Shown here piece by piece: positions 35,543 through 45,200 of a DNA stretch of 64,000 bases (position 1 is its first letter; each line of letters opens with the position of its first letter). The stretch comes from Halostella pelagica (lineage in GTDB: Archaea > Halobacteriota > Halobacteria > Halobacteriales > Natronoarchaeaceae): assembly GCA_005954745.1 (NCBI GenBank), contig CP040678.1, positions 2,356,001 to 2,420,000 on the forward strand. Reading direction: 5' to 3'. The position numbers were made by a program, and so were the translations under genes. Under the pieces are notes generated by a model. It was given only the letters and a program-made list of their open reading frames with translations. It was not told the origin of the DNA and did not search any database.

Positions 35543-35556
35543 TTAGGCCAGCCTAA
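35543..35556. promoter_or_regulatory. Second iron-box operator, before the binding-protein gene
   Basis: TTAGGCCAGCCTAA has the same arms as the site at 33506 and also ends 6 nt before an ATG (35563). A TATA-like GCTTAAG lies about 25 nt upstream of the start. The binding protein therefore has its own iron-controlled promoter. Confidence 0.8.
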
Positions 35557-35562
35557 AAATTG

Positions 35563-36684
35563 ATGACCGACCAACGCAGTTTGACGAGACGGAACGCACT
35601 CCGAGCGACTGTCGCCGCCGCCGGGATCGGTTCGGTGGCTGGTTGTACGACGTACGGCAGCACGGACGACGACTCCAGCGACGACGGCGACAACAGCTAC
35701 TCGGTGACGATGGAACCCGTCGGCACCGTCGAGTTCAACGAGGTCCCGGAGACCTGGGTCGCCAACAACGGGAGCTGGGCGGACATGGGCATCGCGCTCG
35801 GCGTCGAACCACCCGAGGGCGTCTGGCTCCCGTCGCGGTATCACACTCAGTACTACGATGATATCCCGGACGTCAGCGTCGACATCGAGGAGATAACGCG
35901 GCTGTCCGACGACGGCGTCGACCCGGAGAAGTTCATCGAACTCGACGGCGACGTCCACGTCATCGACCCGAACTTCCTCATGAATCGGTTCAAATCGTGG
36001 GACCAGAGCGACATCGACGATATCGAGGAGACCGTCGCCCCCTTCTTCGGCAACAGCATCTTCTCGACGGGGTACGAGTGGCACGAGGACTACCGGTATC
36101 TCTCGCTGTACGAGGCGTTCGGGAAACTCGCGGAAGTGTTCCAGCGAGTCGACCGGTACGAGGCGTTCGTCGACCTCCACGACGAGTTCCAGTCGAGCGT
36201 CGAAGAGATCGTCCCGCCCGAAAGCGAGCGTCCCGCGGTCGCGACCATGTGGGCCGGCGGCAACGAGCCCGATGCCTTCTCCCCGTATCTGATCAGCGAG
36301 GGGACCAGCTTCAAGCAGTGGCGGGATCTGGGCGTTCGCGATGCCCTGGCCGAGACTGACGTACAGGACTTCCACTCGACTCGCGGCCAAGTCGACTACG
36401 AGACGCTGCTCGAAATCGACCCCGACGTGCTCCTGTTCCGCGGTCACGAGGGCCAAACACAGGAGGAGTTCCAGAACACCATCGTCGCGTACATGGAGGA
36501 CCACAACGTCGCCAGCGAGTTGACCGCCATACAAAACAACGACGTGTACCGCGGCGGTCCGCTGTACCAAGGACCGATCACGAATCTCGTCGTCACCGAG
36601 CGCGCCGCGCAGCAGGTGTACGACGTCGACGCGGAACTGTTCGACCCCCAGCGCGTCGCCGATATCGTCGCCGGAGACCTGTAA
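35563..36684 (+). CDS. Tat-exported substrate-binding lipoprotein of the iron-type ABC importer (373 aa)
   Basis: The N-terminus has the twin-arginine signal TRRNALRATVAAAGIGS followed by lipobox VAGC (Cys ~28), so it is exported folded and lipid-anchored. An acidic disordered linker follows. The rest resembles class III (FepB/BtuF-type) binding proteins with a long central helix between two lobes. It delivers the substrate to the FecCD permease encoded upstream. The ligand cannot be read from sequence; a ferric chelate is most likely given the iron box. Confidence 0.9.
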   Translation: MTDQRSLTRRNALRATVAAAGIGSVAGCTTYGSTDDDSSDDGDNSYSVTMEPVGTVEFNEVPETWVANNGSWADMGIALGVEPPEGVWLPSRYHTQYYDDIPDVSVDIEEITRLSDDGVDPEKFIELDGDVHVIDPNFLMNRFKSWDQSDIDDIEETVAPFFGNSIFSTGYEWHEDYRYLSLYEAFGKLAEVFQRVDRYEAFVDLHDEFQSSVEEIVPPESERPAVATMWAGGNEPDAFSPYLISEGTSFKQWRDLGVRDALAETDVQDFHSTRGQVDYETLLEIDPDVLLFRGHEGQTQEEFQNTIVAYMEDHNVASELTAIQNNDVYRGGPLYQGPITNLVVTERAAQQVYDVDAELFDPQRVADIVAGDL

Positions 36685-36764
36685 CGTCTCGCGATTCCAC
36701 TCCGATTCCGAATTCCGTCTGTACCAAAACGCTGCCGACCGAGAAACCGGTACGTGCGACCGCC

Positions 36765-36908
36765 TCAGTATGCTTCTGACTGTTCGACCGGCCCCCAGAT
36801 AACGTACTCCTCGCACTCGGGACAGCGAAGCGGCGGCATCTCGTGGACGCTGCCCGAAAGCTGTCTGTTGTCGACGACGACCCCGCAGTTCGCGCACTGT
36901 TTCGCCAT
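36765..36908 (-). CDS. 47-aa zinc-ribbon protein
   Basis: A short frame with two Cys pairs, CANCG (5-8) and CPEC (29-32), the spacing of a zinc ribbon. It starts MAKQ and ends SEAY. Small single zinc ribbons of this type are common in haloarchaea; the role is unknown, possibly protein or RNA binding. Convergent with the binding-protein gene. Confidence 0.7.
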   Translation of the reverse strand: MAKQCANCGVVVDNRQLSGSVHEMPPLRCPECEEYVIWGPVEQSEAY

Positions 36909-37105
36909 ACGCGATCAGTGCGTACGGGCCGGGTTAATCCGACCACATCGTTGCACTCTGTTCCGTCCGTTTCAGGCAGAACGACCGTCTGGGAACGGCC
37001 ATATGTAAGGATGGAACCGCAAGAAAATCCGCAAGCACCTTCACCGCCGGAGCGTGTTCGAATCGCCGGAGCAGCGACGGGAAACCGCTGTGAGCGCAGA
37101 CTACG

Positions 37106-38188
37106 TCAGTCGTCGGCGGGCGCGGCCTCGATGTGGTGATTGGTCATCGCCAGCACGTCGTCGAAGAAGTCAAGGGAATCGTTGGGTCCCGGGTTCGCCT
37201 CGGGGTGGTACTGGCGCGTGATTACGTCCAGTTCGTCGCTGTCTAAGCCCTCCGGCGTGTCGTCGTTGACGTTTCTCTGCGTTACTTCGAGGACATCGCC
37301 GGGGTCGCCCACCGTGTAGCCGTGGTTCTGCGTGGTCATTACCACGCGGTTGGTCTCCAGGTCGCGAACCGGCTGGTTGACGCCGCGGTGTCCGAAGTCC
37401 ATCTTCTCGGTGGTGCCGCCGAGCGCGCGGGCGACGACCTGCTGACCGAGGCAGATGCCGGCGAGGGGAACCTCGCCGACGAACGCGTCGACGAGTTCCT
37501 CGGCGGCTTCGAAGTTCGCAGGGTCACCGGGCCCGTTCGAAACGAACAGGAGGTCGGGGTCGACCGCCTCGACGTCCGCTTCGGTCGCGTCGTAGGGGAG
37601 TACGTGAACGGTGGCACCGCGAGCAACCAGCGAGTCGACGATAGAACCCTTCGCGCCGCAGTCGACCAGTGCGACGTCCGTTCCGGCGTACTCGCCGTCG
37701 GCGTCGCCCTCGTGAACGGTCGCGTTCGCGACGCTGACCTGCGCGCCGATGTCTTTGTGTTCGCTCATCCCGCGACAGGATTCTAGTTCGGCGAGCGCGT
37801 CCGCTTCGGTGACGTCATCGCCGACGGCGATACCGCATTTCATCGCTCCACCTTCGCGGATGTCGGTCACCAGGTCTCGCGTGTCAATGTGGTCGACGGA
37901 GGGAACGTCCTCCTCGGTCAGCCACTCCGCGACGTCATCGGTGAGTTCGCGGGCGACGACGGCACGCGGGTGGACACGGTCGGATTCGAAGCGGTCCTCT
38001 CGCACACCGTAGTTGCCGATCAGGGGGTAGGAGAAGGTGAGCACCTGCTCCTCGTAGGACGGGTCGGTGAGGCTCTCCTCGTATCCCGTGTACGCTGTCG
38101 TGAAAACCAGTTCGCCGCGGGTAGTCCCCGGGGAACGGCCGCGTGCCTCGACCACGCGACCACCTTCGAGCGCTACGTAGGCGTTCAT
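37106..38188 (-). CDS. carA: Carbamoyl-phosphate synthase, small (glutaminase) subunit (360 aa)
   Basis: Releases ammonia from glutamine for CarB. The N-terminal CarA domain (AYVALEGGRVVEARG, then FTTAYTGYEESLTDPSYEEQ) precedes the class I glutamine amidotransferase domain. Its nucleophile Cys is in GICLGQQ (~243); the His-Glu pair is in YHPEANPGP. The minus-strand TATA candidate GGTTTATGAC at 38215-38224 implies a nearly leaderless transcript. Divergent from the Lrp-type gene. Confidence 0.96.
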   Translation of the reverse strand: MNAYVALEGGRVVEARGRSPGTTRGELVFTTAYTGYEESLTDPSYEEQVLTFSYPLIGNYGVREDRFESDRVHPRAVVARELTDDVAEWLTEEDVPSVDHIDTRDLVTDIREGGAMKCGIAVGDDVTEADALAELESCRGMSEHKDIGAQVSVANATVHEGDADGEYAGTDVALVDCGAKGSIVDSLVARGATVHVLPYDATEADVEAVDPDLLFVSNGPGDPANFEAAEELVDAFVGEVPLAGICLGQQVVARALGGTTEKMDFGHRGVNQPVRDLETNRVVMTTQNHGYTVGDPGDVLEVTQRNVNDDTPEGLDSDELDVITRQYHPEANPGPNDSLDFFDDVLAMTNHHIEAAPADD

Positions 38189-38190
38189 CG

Positions 38191-38204
38191 TTACGAAGTG
38201 CGTA
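38191..38204. promoter_or_regulatory. Imperfect operator near the carA start
   Basis: TTACGAAGTGCGTA, an imperfect palindrome that matches the left arm of the site at 38243, lies between the carA TATA element and its ATG. Binding here would block transcription start. Confidence 0.45.
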
Positions 38205-38242
38205 CAGGTCCGGGCGTCATAAACCTTGCTTTCGAAGCTATG

Positions 38243-38257
38243 TTACGAATTTCGTAA
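38243..38257. promoter_or_regulatory. Lrp-type operator between carA and the regulator gene
   Basis: TTACGAATTTCGTAA is a perfect inverted repeat of TTACGAA around one base, just upstream of the carA TATA element and 37 nt before the regulator ATG. The divergent arrangement suggests autoregulation and control of carA. Confidence 0.65.
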
Positions 38258-38293
38258 TCGTCAAGTGAGGGGACACGGTACGTACACATCTCA

Positions 38294-38707
38294 ATGGACA
38301 GCCTGGACCAGGAGATACTGAACGTGCTTCGACGCGACGCGCGAACGCCGTACACCGAGATCGCAAACGAGGTCGGAACGTCGGAAGGGACGGTCCGCAA
38401 CCGCGTCGAACGGATGACCGAGGAGGGAGTCATCGAGCGGTTTACGGTCGCCACCCGGACGGGCAACGTGAAGGCGATGATCGAGGTCAGCGTCGCCGTG
38501 GACGTGGACACGACGGCCGTTTCGGAACGGATCGCCGAGTGGGAGGAAGTCGATTTCGTCTGGCAGGTCAGCGGCGAGGAAGACGTCGTTCTCATCGTCG
38601 ACGCCTCCGACACGCAGGGCGTGAACGAACTGATCACGCAAGCCCGCGAACTGGAGGAAGTCGTCAACACGAAGACGCGGCTGATCCTGAACGAGAAACG
38701 GGGGTGA
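38294..38707 (+). CDS. Lrp/AsnC-family transcriptional regulator (137 aa)
   Basis: The N-terminal helix-turn-helix reads DQEILNVLRRDARTPYTEIA and VGTSEGTVRNRVERM. The C-terminal RAM ligand-binding domain (~65-137) includes VWQVSGEEDVVLIVDASD. Such proteins respond to amino acids or nucleotides. Its place beside carA and a shared operator theme suggest control of carbamoyl phosphate synthesis. Confidence 0.9.
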   Translation: MDSLDQEILNVLRRDARTPYTEIANEVGTSEGTVRNRVERMTEEGVIERFTVATRTGNVKAMIEVSVAVDVDTTAVSERIAEWEEVDFVWQVSGEEDVVLIVDASDTQGVNELITQARELEEVVNTKTRLILNEKRG

Positions 38708-38833
38708 GGCCGGTAGAAATTCTGGCCGGGGCTGTTCACGAAGATTCAGTACGGGTGTTGCCTCTCGAACCTTGATCGGGACGTTTCCGTGTTTGGTAGG
38801 GGCCTTTATTGCGCTCCTCCGGGGATTATATCT

Positions 38834-39040
38834 ATGCCGGATTTCGGCAATCCTGCTGGTTTCGACATCGCAACAGTCCTGACTGGATCGGGAGTGACAC
38901 TACTGGTATCTGCCGGTATAACCAGATACGGCGAACAGTTCCAGTACACCGCGGCCGAACTGTACGGTCTGAGCGGTGCCGTACTCGTCGTACTCGGCGT
39001 CGTCTTCGGACTCGTTCTGGTCGTGAGCGGCTACCGATAG
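38834..39040 (+). CDS. Small two-TM membrane protein (68 aa)
   Basis: Two hydrophobic segments (about 13-28 and 43-65) with little else. The ATG at 38834 has a TATA-like CTTTATT about 27 nt upstream, which decided the start over one 45 nt earlier. Conserved small proteins of this kind occur in haloarchaea; function is unknown. Confidence 0.65.
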   Translation: MPDFGNPAGFDIATVLTGSGVTLLVSAGITRYGEQFQYTAAELYGLSGAVLVVLGVVFGLVLVVSGYR

Positions 39041-39059
39041 CTCGCGCCCTCGTACGTCG

Positions 39060-39776
39060 TCACGGCTGGTTTTCCTGTTCGCCGGGCGGCGCGCCGACGC
39101 CGGGGGTCAGCCACTCGGGCTTGTCGAGGTAGCCTTTCCACTCGTGGATCTTCCGGTAGGTCGGCCTGAGGAGTCCGTTCGGGAACCCGTGGCCGACCTG
39201 CGCCTCGATCCTCCCGTCCCGGATGGCCGCCACGACGCTTTCCGGGGTGAGTTCCGTGGTGTCGACGGTCGTGAAGGCCCGGCCGACCTCGAACGGGTAG
39301 TGCGCGTCGCTGCCGCCGGTCATCGGGAGGTCGTGCCCTCTGGCGAGATGCTCGACCCACGGTCGCGTTCTCGGGTGCTTGCCGTTGATTTCGATGGCGT
39401 CGAACGGCGCGTCGACGTCCCGAACCGTGCTGTTCCGGTAGGGGTGCGCGATGATCGCCGCACAGTCACGTTCGTGGGCTAAATCGACGGTTTCACGGGG
39501 AGTGAGCGTCTCCGGACGCGTCTCTTTCGGCGGGTCGGGACCGATAACGAGAACGTGTCCCCGAGTCGTCGTCACCTCGATTCCGGGGATGACCACGAAG
39601 TCGTCCGGCGTCTCGAACTGCCGATAGTAGTCGTGATTTGTCGTGGCGAGGCCGTGGAGGCCGCGGCGCTTGGCCGCCCAGACCAACATCCGGAACCCGG
39701 TCGGATCGTAGAACTCGCCGAGGCGCGGTCGACCGTGGAAAAACCGCGTATGGGAGTGAAGGTCGATGGCGAACAC
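39060..39776 (-). CDS. PHP-domain metal-dependent phosphoesterase (238 aa)
   Basis: Metal ligands of the PHP fold are visible: DLHSHT at residue 5, TTNHD (~46), the Glu in PGIEVTT (~66), AHPY (~112), and GGSDAHYP (~155). The family hydrolyses phosphodiester or phosphomonoester bonds; the substrate is unknown. Length suits a stand-alone PHP protein. Confidence 0.88.
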   Translation of the reverse strand: MFAIDLHSHTRFFHGRPRLGEFYDPTGFRMLVWAAKRRGLHGLATTNHDYYRQFETPDDFVVIPGIEVTTTRGHVLVIGPDPPKETRPETLTPRETVDLAHERDCAAIIAHPYRNSTVRDVDAPFDAIEINGKHPRTRPWVEHLARGHDLPMTGGSDAHYPFEVGRAFTTVDTTELTPESVVAAIRDGRIEAQVGHGFPNGLLRPTYRKIHEWKGYLDKPEWLTPGVGAPPGEQENQP

Positions 39777-39881
39777 GCTAGCCGTACGACCGCGGTAGCC
39801 TTAACTGTCGGTTGGTCCGCTCTCCGGAAGCCCCCGGTCCATTTGCACGTCGACCACGTACGTCCGGTCGAGGGGATCGGA

Positions 39882-40802
39882 GTGAGTGACACAGAAGCGG
39901 CCGACGAACGACGCGTGCTCGTGATGAATCCACAGAGCGGTAGTGCCGACCATGGCCCGGAAATCCACGGTCGGGCCGCCGACCACGGGTTCGACGTGCG
40001 GGAGACGGAGGGTGAAGGAGACGCCGCCGATCTGGCGGCCGAGGCGGCCGAGGCGGGAGCCGATGTCATCGCTGCGGCCGGCGGGGACGGGACGCTGAAC
40101 GAGGTGGTCCGCGGCATCGACCGGGCCGACGCTTTCGAGGACGTGACGTTCTGCGCCGTTCCCGCGGGCACTGGCAACAACTTCGCGGGGAACGTCGGCG
40201 TGACAAGCATCGCCGACGCGTTCGACGTGATAGAACGTGGTGAGGAGCGCGTGATCGACCTCGGACGAGCGAACGACGAGCCGTTCATCAACTCCTGTGT
40301 CGGCGGCCTCACGGCCGACGCCAGCGTCAACACCAGTTCGGAACTGAAAGAGCGGATCGGCGTCGTCGCGTACGTCGTCAGCACGCTACGAACGCTGCCG
40401 GAGTTCGACGCCGTCCCGCTACAGGTCCAGACGAGCGACGAGATCGCCGAACCCTGGAGCGGCGAGGCGCTGATCGTCTTCGTGGGGAACTGCCGTCGCC
40501 CGATGCGAGACGGCCGAACGCAGGCGAACGTCGAGGACGGCCTGTTCGAAGTGACCGTCATCGAGGACGAACCGGCGATAGACCTGGTCGGGGACGCTGT
40601 CGGACGGCGGCTGTTCGGCGGCGACGCCGTCGACATCGTCCAGCGCCACACGCCCGAACTGACGATCACGACCGACGCCGACGAGTCGATAAATTACAGC
40701 CTCGACGGGGAAATGATCTCGGCGGCCGACCTCCATCTCGTCACGGAACGCCGCCGTCTCAAAACCAGAGTGGGCGAAACGTACGAACCTAACCCGGACT
40801 GA
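39882..40802 (+). CDS. Diacylglycerol-kinase/YegS-like lipid kinase (306 aa)
   Basis: The nucleotide-binding motif is AAGGDGTLNEVVRGI (~66), with VLVMNPQSG at the N-terminus and CAVPAGTGNNFAGNVG as the second family motif. Phosphorylates a lipid or related alcohol (known for the family). I choose a GTG start at 39882, behind GAGGGG, since the family begins just before the MNPQSG strand. Confidence 0.85.
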   Translation: MSDTEAADERRVLVMNPQSGSADHGPEIHGRAADHGFDVRETEGEGDAADLAAEAAEAGADVIAAAGGDGTLNEVVRGIDRADAFEDVTFCAVPAGTGNNFAGNVGVTSIADAFDVIERGEERVIDLGRANDEPFINSCVGGLTADASVNTSSELKERIGVVAYVVSTLRTLPEFDAVPLQVQTSDEIAEPWSGEALIVFVGNCRRPMRDGRTQANVEDGLFEVTVIEDEPAIDLVGDAVGRRLFGGDAVDIVQRHTPELTITTDADESINYSLDGEMISAADLHLVTERRRLKTRVGETYEPNPD

Positions 40803-40841
40803 TCCGAAGACTGTTTGACCCACCCAGACAATCTGTCTGCC

Positions 40842-41411
40842 ATGAGTGCCAACGAGGGGACTGCGGACGAGGCAGTCCACGAGAACGCCGGACAGGATGT
40901 CATCGGCGTCGACGCGGACGACAACGAGCAAGGACTGGTTAACAGATTAGCGGCCCACACTGGAGACGGTATCCGCCACCGCGCGTTCACCGCTCTCGTC
41001 TTCGACGAGGATGGACGGATCCTGCTGGCACAGCGGAGTCCAGACAAGCGTCTCTGGGACACCCACTGGGACGGTACCGTCGCTTCGCATCCGGTCGAGG
41101 GCCAGACGCAGAAAGAGGCGACGCGCCAGCGCCTCGAAGAGGAACTCGGGATCACGCCGGACCAGTACGGCGAATTACGTCTGACCGATAAGTTCGAGTA
41201 CAAGCGGTACTACGAGAACGCCGGCGTCGAACACGAGGTCTGTGCGGTCCTTCAGGTAACACTCAGCGACACGACTCTCGACCCCAACGAAGAGGAGGTC
41301 GCCGGCCTCATGTGGGTTCCCTACGAGCGCCTTCACCGGAACCCCCAGTGGTATCGACAGCTCCGTCTCTGCCCCTGGTTCCAGATCGCGATGCGCAGGG
41401 ACGTAGAGTGA
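40842..41411 (+). CDS. idi: Type I isopentenyl-diphosphate isomerase homologue (189 aa)
   Basis: A Nudix-fold protein with RAFTALVFDEDGRILLAQRS, then WDTHWDGTVASHPVEGQ, a Nudix-like box (ATRQRLEEELG) and EHEVCAVLQ, which aligns with the metal-binding Glu pair of type I isomerases. These enzymes interconvert IPP and DMAPP for archaeal lipid and carotenoid synthesis. The catalytic Cys two residues before SHP's His in the well-studied enzymes appears as Ala here. Another Nudix reaction is possible. Confidence 0.8.
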   Translation: MSANEGTADEAVHENAGQDVIGVDADDNEQGLVNRLAAHTGDGIRHRAFTALVFDEDGRILLAQRSPDKRLWDTHWDGTVASHPVEGQTQKEATRQRLEEELGITPDQYGELRLTDKFEYKRYYENAGVEHEVCAVLQVTLSDTTLDPNEEEVAGLMWVPYERLHRNPQWYRQLRLCPWFQIAMRRDVE

Positions 41412-41596
41412 CCGGAGAGAACTGATCGACTGGCTTCAGTATTCCCTTGTAACCACACATTCGTATTAATCAAACGAACTAAAACGCCTGTACAGTCTGA
41501 AAAAACTCAAATTACTTCGGGATAGTAAGACCTCAATGACAGGTTTAATAGTCCGCCGGCCCGTAGGAGAACGTAGGGAACCATCCCTGATAACCA

Positions 41597-41917
41597 ATGA
41601 GTACGACCACGCCGGACACTGGCGCAGAACCGCTCGATCTGACGCGGGCGGAGCGGTGGGTCCTTCACGACGTGATGCTCCGCGAACTCGAAGCGGCGGC
41701 AGAAGCAGAGGAATCGCCGCCGTGGTGGGCTCACGCCGTCCTCGAACAGGTCGAAGCGAACGACCTGGCACTGACGTGCTTCGAAGCCTGGCGGATCAAG
41801 CGGGCGCTCGAAACGTACGTCAAAGATGCGCCCGAACGGGACCTCGAGCCGACGGCATCCGTTATCGACCAACTGGACGCCGCGTACGAAGCGCCGCCGG
41901 CCACGGTTCTGGGGTGA
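41597..41917 (+). CDS. Conserved haloarchaeal protein, DUF7853-like (106 aa)
   Basis: A small helical acidic protein (TRAERWVLHDVMLRELEAAA, then CFEAWRIKRALETYV) of a kind repeated across haloarchaea. It has no membrane segment or catalytic motif. It stands alone with intergenic DNA on both sides. Confidence 0.7.
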   Translation: MSTTTPDTGAEPLDLTRAERWVLHDVMLRELEAAAEAEESPPWWAHAVLEQVEANDLALTCFEAWRIKRALETYVKDAPERDLEPTASVIDQLDAAYEAPPATVLG

Positions 41918-42248
41918 CGAACATCCGATTTTCTCGGGTTACAGCGTACACGCCTCGCCTGTGACCCTCTTTTAGGCGACAGGACCTCCTCACGACAGGT
42001 AGGAACGCTAATCGTTCGTTTTTCCACGGCTCGGTACGTCTCATCGGCCGAGTAACACCGAATTACCGGGTTCTGACGGCCGTATACGCTGTTACCGATG
42101 GTCCGAACTGCATCGTTCAGCGGTCGACCACGCCGACGACACCGGACGGATCGAACTACTGTCAGTGTTACGTCGCAGTTTATCTCCGCGGTCGATCTAA
42201 ACGTTCGACGGCGTTTATTTTCGTCGTCGTGGACCGTTTCAAGCGCGC
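41918..42248. other. Intergenic region upstream of the large repeat protein
   Basis: No gene seen. A TATA-like TTTATTTTCG at about 42210-42219 precedes the start at 42249 by ~30 nt and is the likely promoter. The rest holds no clear repeat or RNA. Confidence 0.5.
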
Positions 42249-45200
42249 ATGAGACGAAAAACAACCAAATTCAGTGCCGTTTTTGTAGCCGTCTTGATGG
42301 TCCTATCGACGGGGGTAGCAACCGCTGCCGCCGCACCGACAGCCCAAGACGAGTCGCCGAACGTATCGATACAAGATCAGACAACGGCGGGAGATTCGAT
42401 CCAGATCGAGTCCGCATACGTCCCGGAGGGGGGCTTCGTCGTCCTCCACGAGGGGTCAGTGGACGGTGAGGTCATCGGTGTCTCCGAGTTCCGGCCCGCC
42501 GGCGAGCACAACGACTTCCAGATCCAGCTAGACCAGTCGATAGAATCGGACACGACCGTGGTCGCGGTGCTTCACCGGGACACGAACGTTAACCGCGTGT
42601 TCGATGGAGTCGACGCTTCGACGGACGACGCGTACACTACCAACGGCGAGGTAGTCACCTCGACGGCAGGCGTAACGGTCGAAACGGAGGAAGACGGAGC
42701 TATCGAGGATGAAGAGACCGGGGAAGGGAACGACACGGAAACCGTGACCGAGTTCGAATCGACTGCCAACGTCACCTTCGAGAACCAGAGTTCTGAGGGG
42801 ACGAGCGTGGTGATCGATTCGGTCAACAGCACGAACGGGACGTTCGTCGCCATCCACGACGCAACCCTGTTAGAAGGGAACGTCATCGGTAGCGTCATCG
42901 GCGTCTCCGAGTTCCTCCCCGCCGGCGAACACGAGAACGTGACGGTCGAACTGTTCGACGTGCCCGGTGCGGAGTTCGAAGAGACGGAGCTGACGGAGAG
43001 CCAGACGCTCATCGCGATGCCGCATCAGGACACGGACGACAACCGGAACTACGACTTCGTCGCCTCGAACGGCAGTGAAGACGGCCCGTACGTCAACGAA
43101 ACCGGTGTACCCGTCACTGACGACGGGTTCGTTCTGGTCGAGGTGCCCGGTGAAGACAACGTGACGGAGGACAACGTTACCGAGAACGTGACGGAGGACA
43201 ACGTCACCGAGAACGTCACCGAAGACAACGTGACGGACAATGTCACCGAGGACAACGTAACTGAAGCCATCACTGAAGAGAACCGGACGGTCGAGAACGT
43301 CACTATCGAGAACCTGACCGTCGAAAACCTCACTGTCGAGAACGTTACGGTCCAGAATCTCACCGTGGAGAACCTCAGTGTCGAAAACTTCGTCGTCATC
43401 ATCGACCTTGGAGACGGACCGATGAACTTGACGGACAATATCCCTGCGAACTTGACAGAGAACATTTCCGCGAATCTGACGGATAACATCACCGCAAACC
43501 TGACTGACAACGTGACTGAAGACAACGTGACTGACAACGTCACCGAAGACAACGTCACCGAGAACGTCACGGACAACGACAGTGAAGAAGCACCGACTGC
43601 GAACGTCACCTTCGACGATCAGATGTCGAACGGGACCGCAGTCAATGTCAACTCGACGAACCTCTCAGACGGGGGTTTCATCGCCATCCACGAGGTGAAC
43701 GAATCCGACGAGACGACCCCGGCGGACGAGACTGACGACTCAGACGACCGTGACGTCAGTGTCCAACCCGTCGGCGAAGAGGACGACTACGAGATCGGGG
43801 CCGTCATCGGTTCCTCGGAGTACCTGACCGCGGGTGCACACGAGAACGTGACGGTCACGCTGAACGAGACGCTTAGCGAGGATCAGCGACTCGTCGCGAT
43901 GCCGCATCAGGACACGAACGACAACCTCGAGTACGATTTCGTCGCCACGAACGGCAGCGAAGACGGACCGTACACCTACGAGAACGGTACGCCCGTCACG
44001 GACGACGGATTGGTGACGATCGAGGACGACGTAGCGGAGGACAACGTCACTGAAGACAACGTTACCGAGGATAACGTCACTGAAGACAACGTTACCGAGG
44101 ATAACGTCACCGAAGACAACGTCACCGAGGACGGCGAAGAACAGCAGATAGCTACTGACGACGCCTTCATCACCATCGAAGTACCCGGAGCGGACAATGC
44201 GACGGAAGACAACGTGACGGAAGACAATGTCACTGACGACAACGTCACCAACGTGACACAGGACAACGTGACGGACAACGTCACCGAGGACAACGTCACT
44301 AACATGACCGAGTTCGAACCGAACGCCAACGTCACGTTCGAGAACCAGAGTTCTGAGGGGACGAGCGTGGTGATCGATTCGGTCAACAGCACGAACGGGA
44401 CGTTCGTCGCCATCCACGACGCAACCCTGCTGGAAGGGAACGTCATCGGTAGCGTCATCGGCGTCTCCGAGTTCCTCCCCGCCGGCGAACACGAGAACGT
44501 GACGGTCGAACTGTTCGACGTGCCCGGTGCGGAGTTCGAAGAGACGGAACTGACGGAGAGCCAGACGCTCATCGCGATGGCACACCAGGATACGAACGAC
44601 AACCTGGTCTACGACTTCGTCACCTCGAACGGTACCGAAGACGGACCTTATCTCGAAGAGACCGGTGAGTTCGTCACCGGCGGTACGAACGAGACGATCA
44701 GCAACGAGACGATGGAGAACGCGACGGAAGACAACGTGACTGAGAACAACGTCACTGAAGACAATGTGACGGACGACGTCACGGAGGACAACGCTACTGA
44801 GGACAACGTCACCGGTGACGCCGCGGTTGAACTGGAAGCCAACGCGACTGTTCAGTTCGACAACCAGACCACGTCTGGCGAGATAGTCGGCATAGAGTCT
44901 GTGAATCTTTCCGAGGGAGGCTTCGTCGCGATCCACAACGAGAGCCTACTAGAGGGGGACGCCATCGGCAGCGTCATCGGCGTCTCCGAGTATCTCGAAC
45001 CCGGCGAACACAGCGACATCCCGGTCAGACTGTTCAACGTCTCCGGCGCGACGTTCGAGAACACGACGCTCGGCGAGAACGAGACGCTGATCGCGATGCC
45101 GCACCTCGACACGAACGAGAACGAGACGTACGACTTCGTCGCCACGAACGGCAGTGAAGACGGTCCGTACATCAACGAAACGGACGCTCCCATCGTCGAC

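Noticed and set aside
35533-36897. 454-codon minus-strand frame opposite the binding-protein gene
   Set aside because: Antisense of a Tat lipoprotein gene with clear signal and lipobox; the antisense translation has no family likeness.
43740-44936. 398-codon minus-strand frame in the repeat-linker protein gene
   Set aside because: Arises from the repetitive GAC AAC GTC units read backwards (Val/Asp/Val patterns); no independent support.
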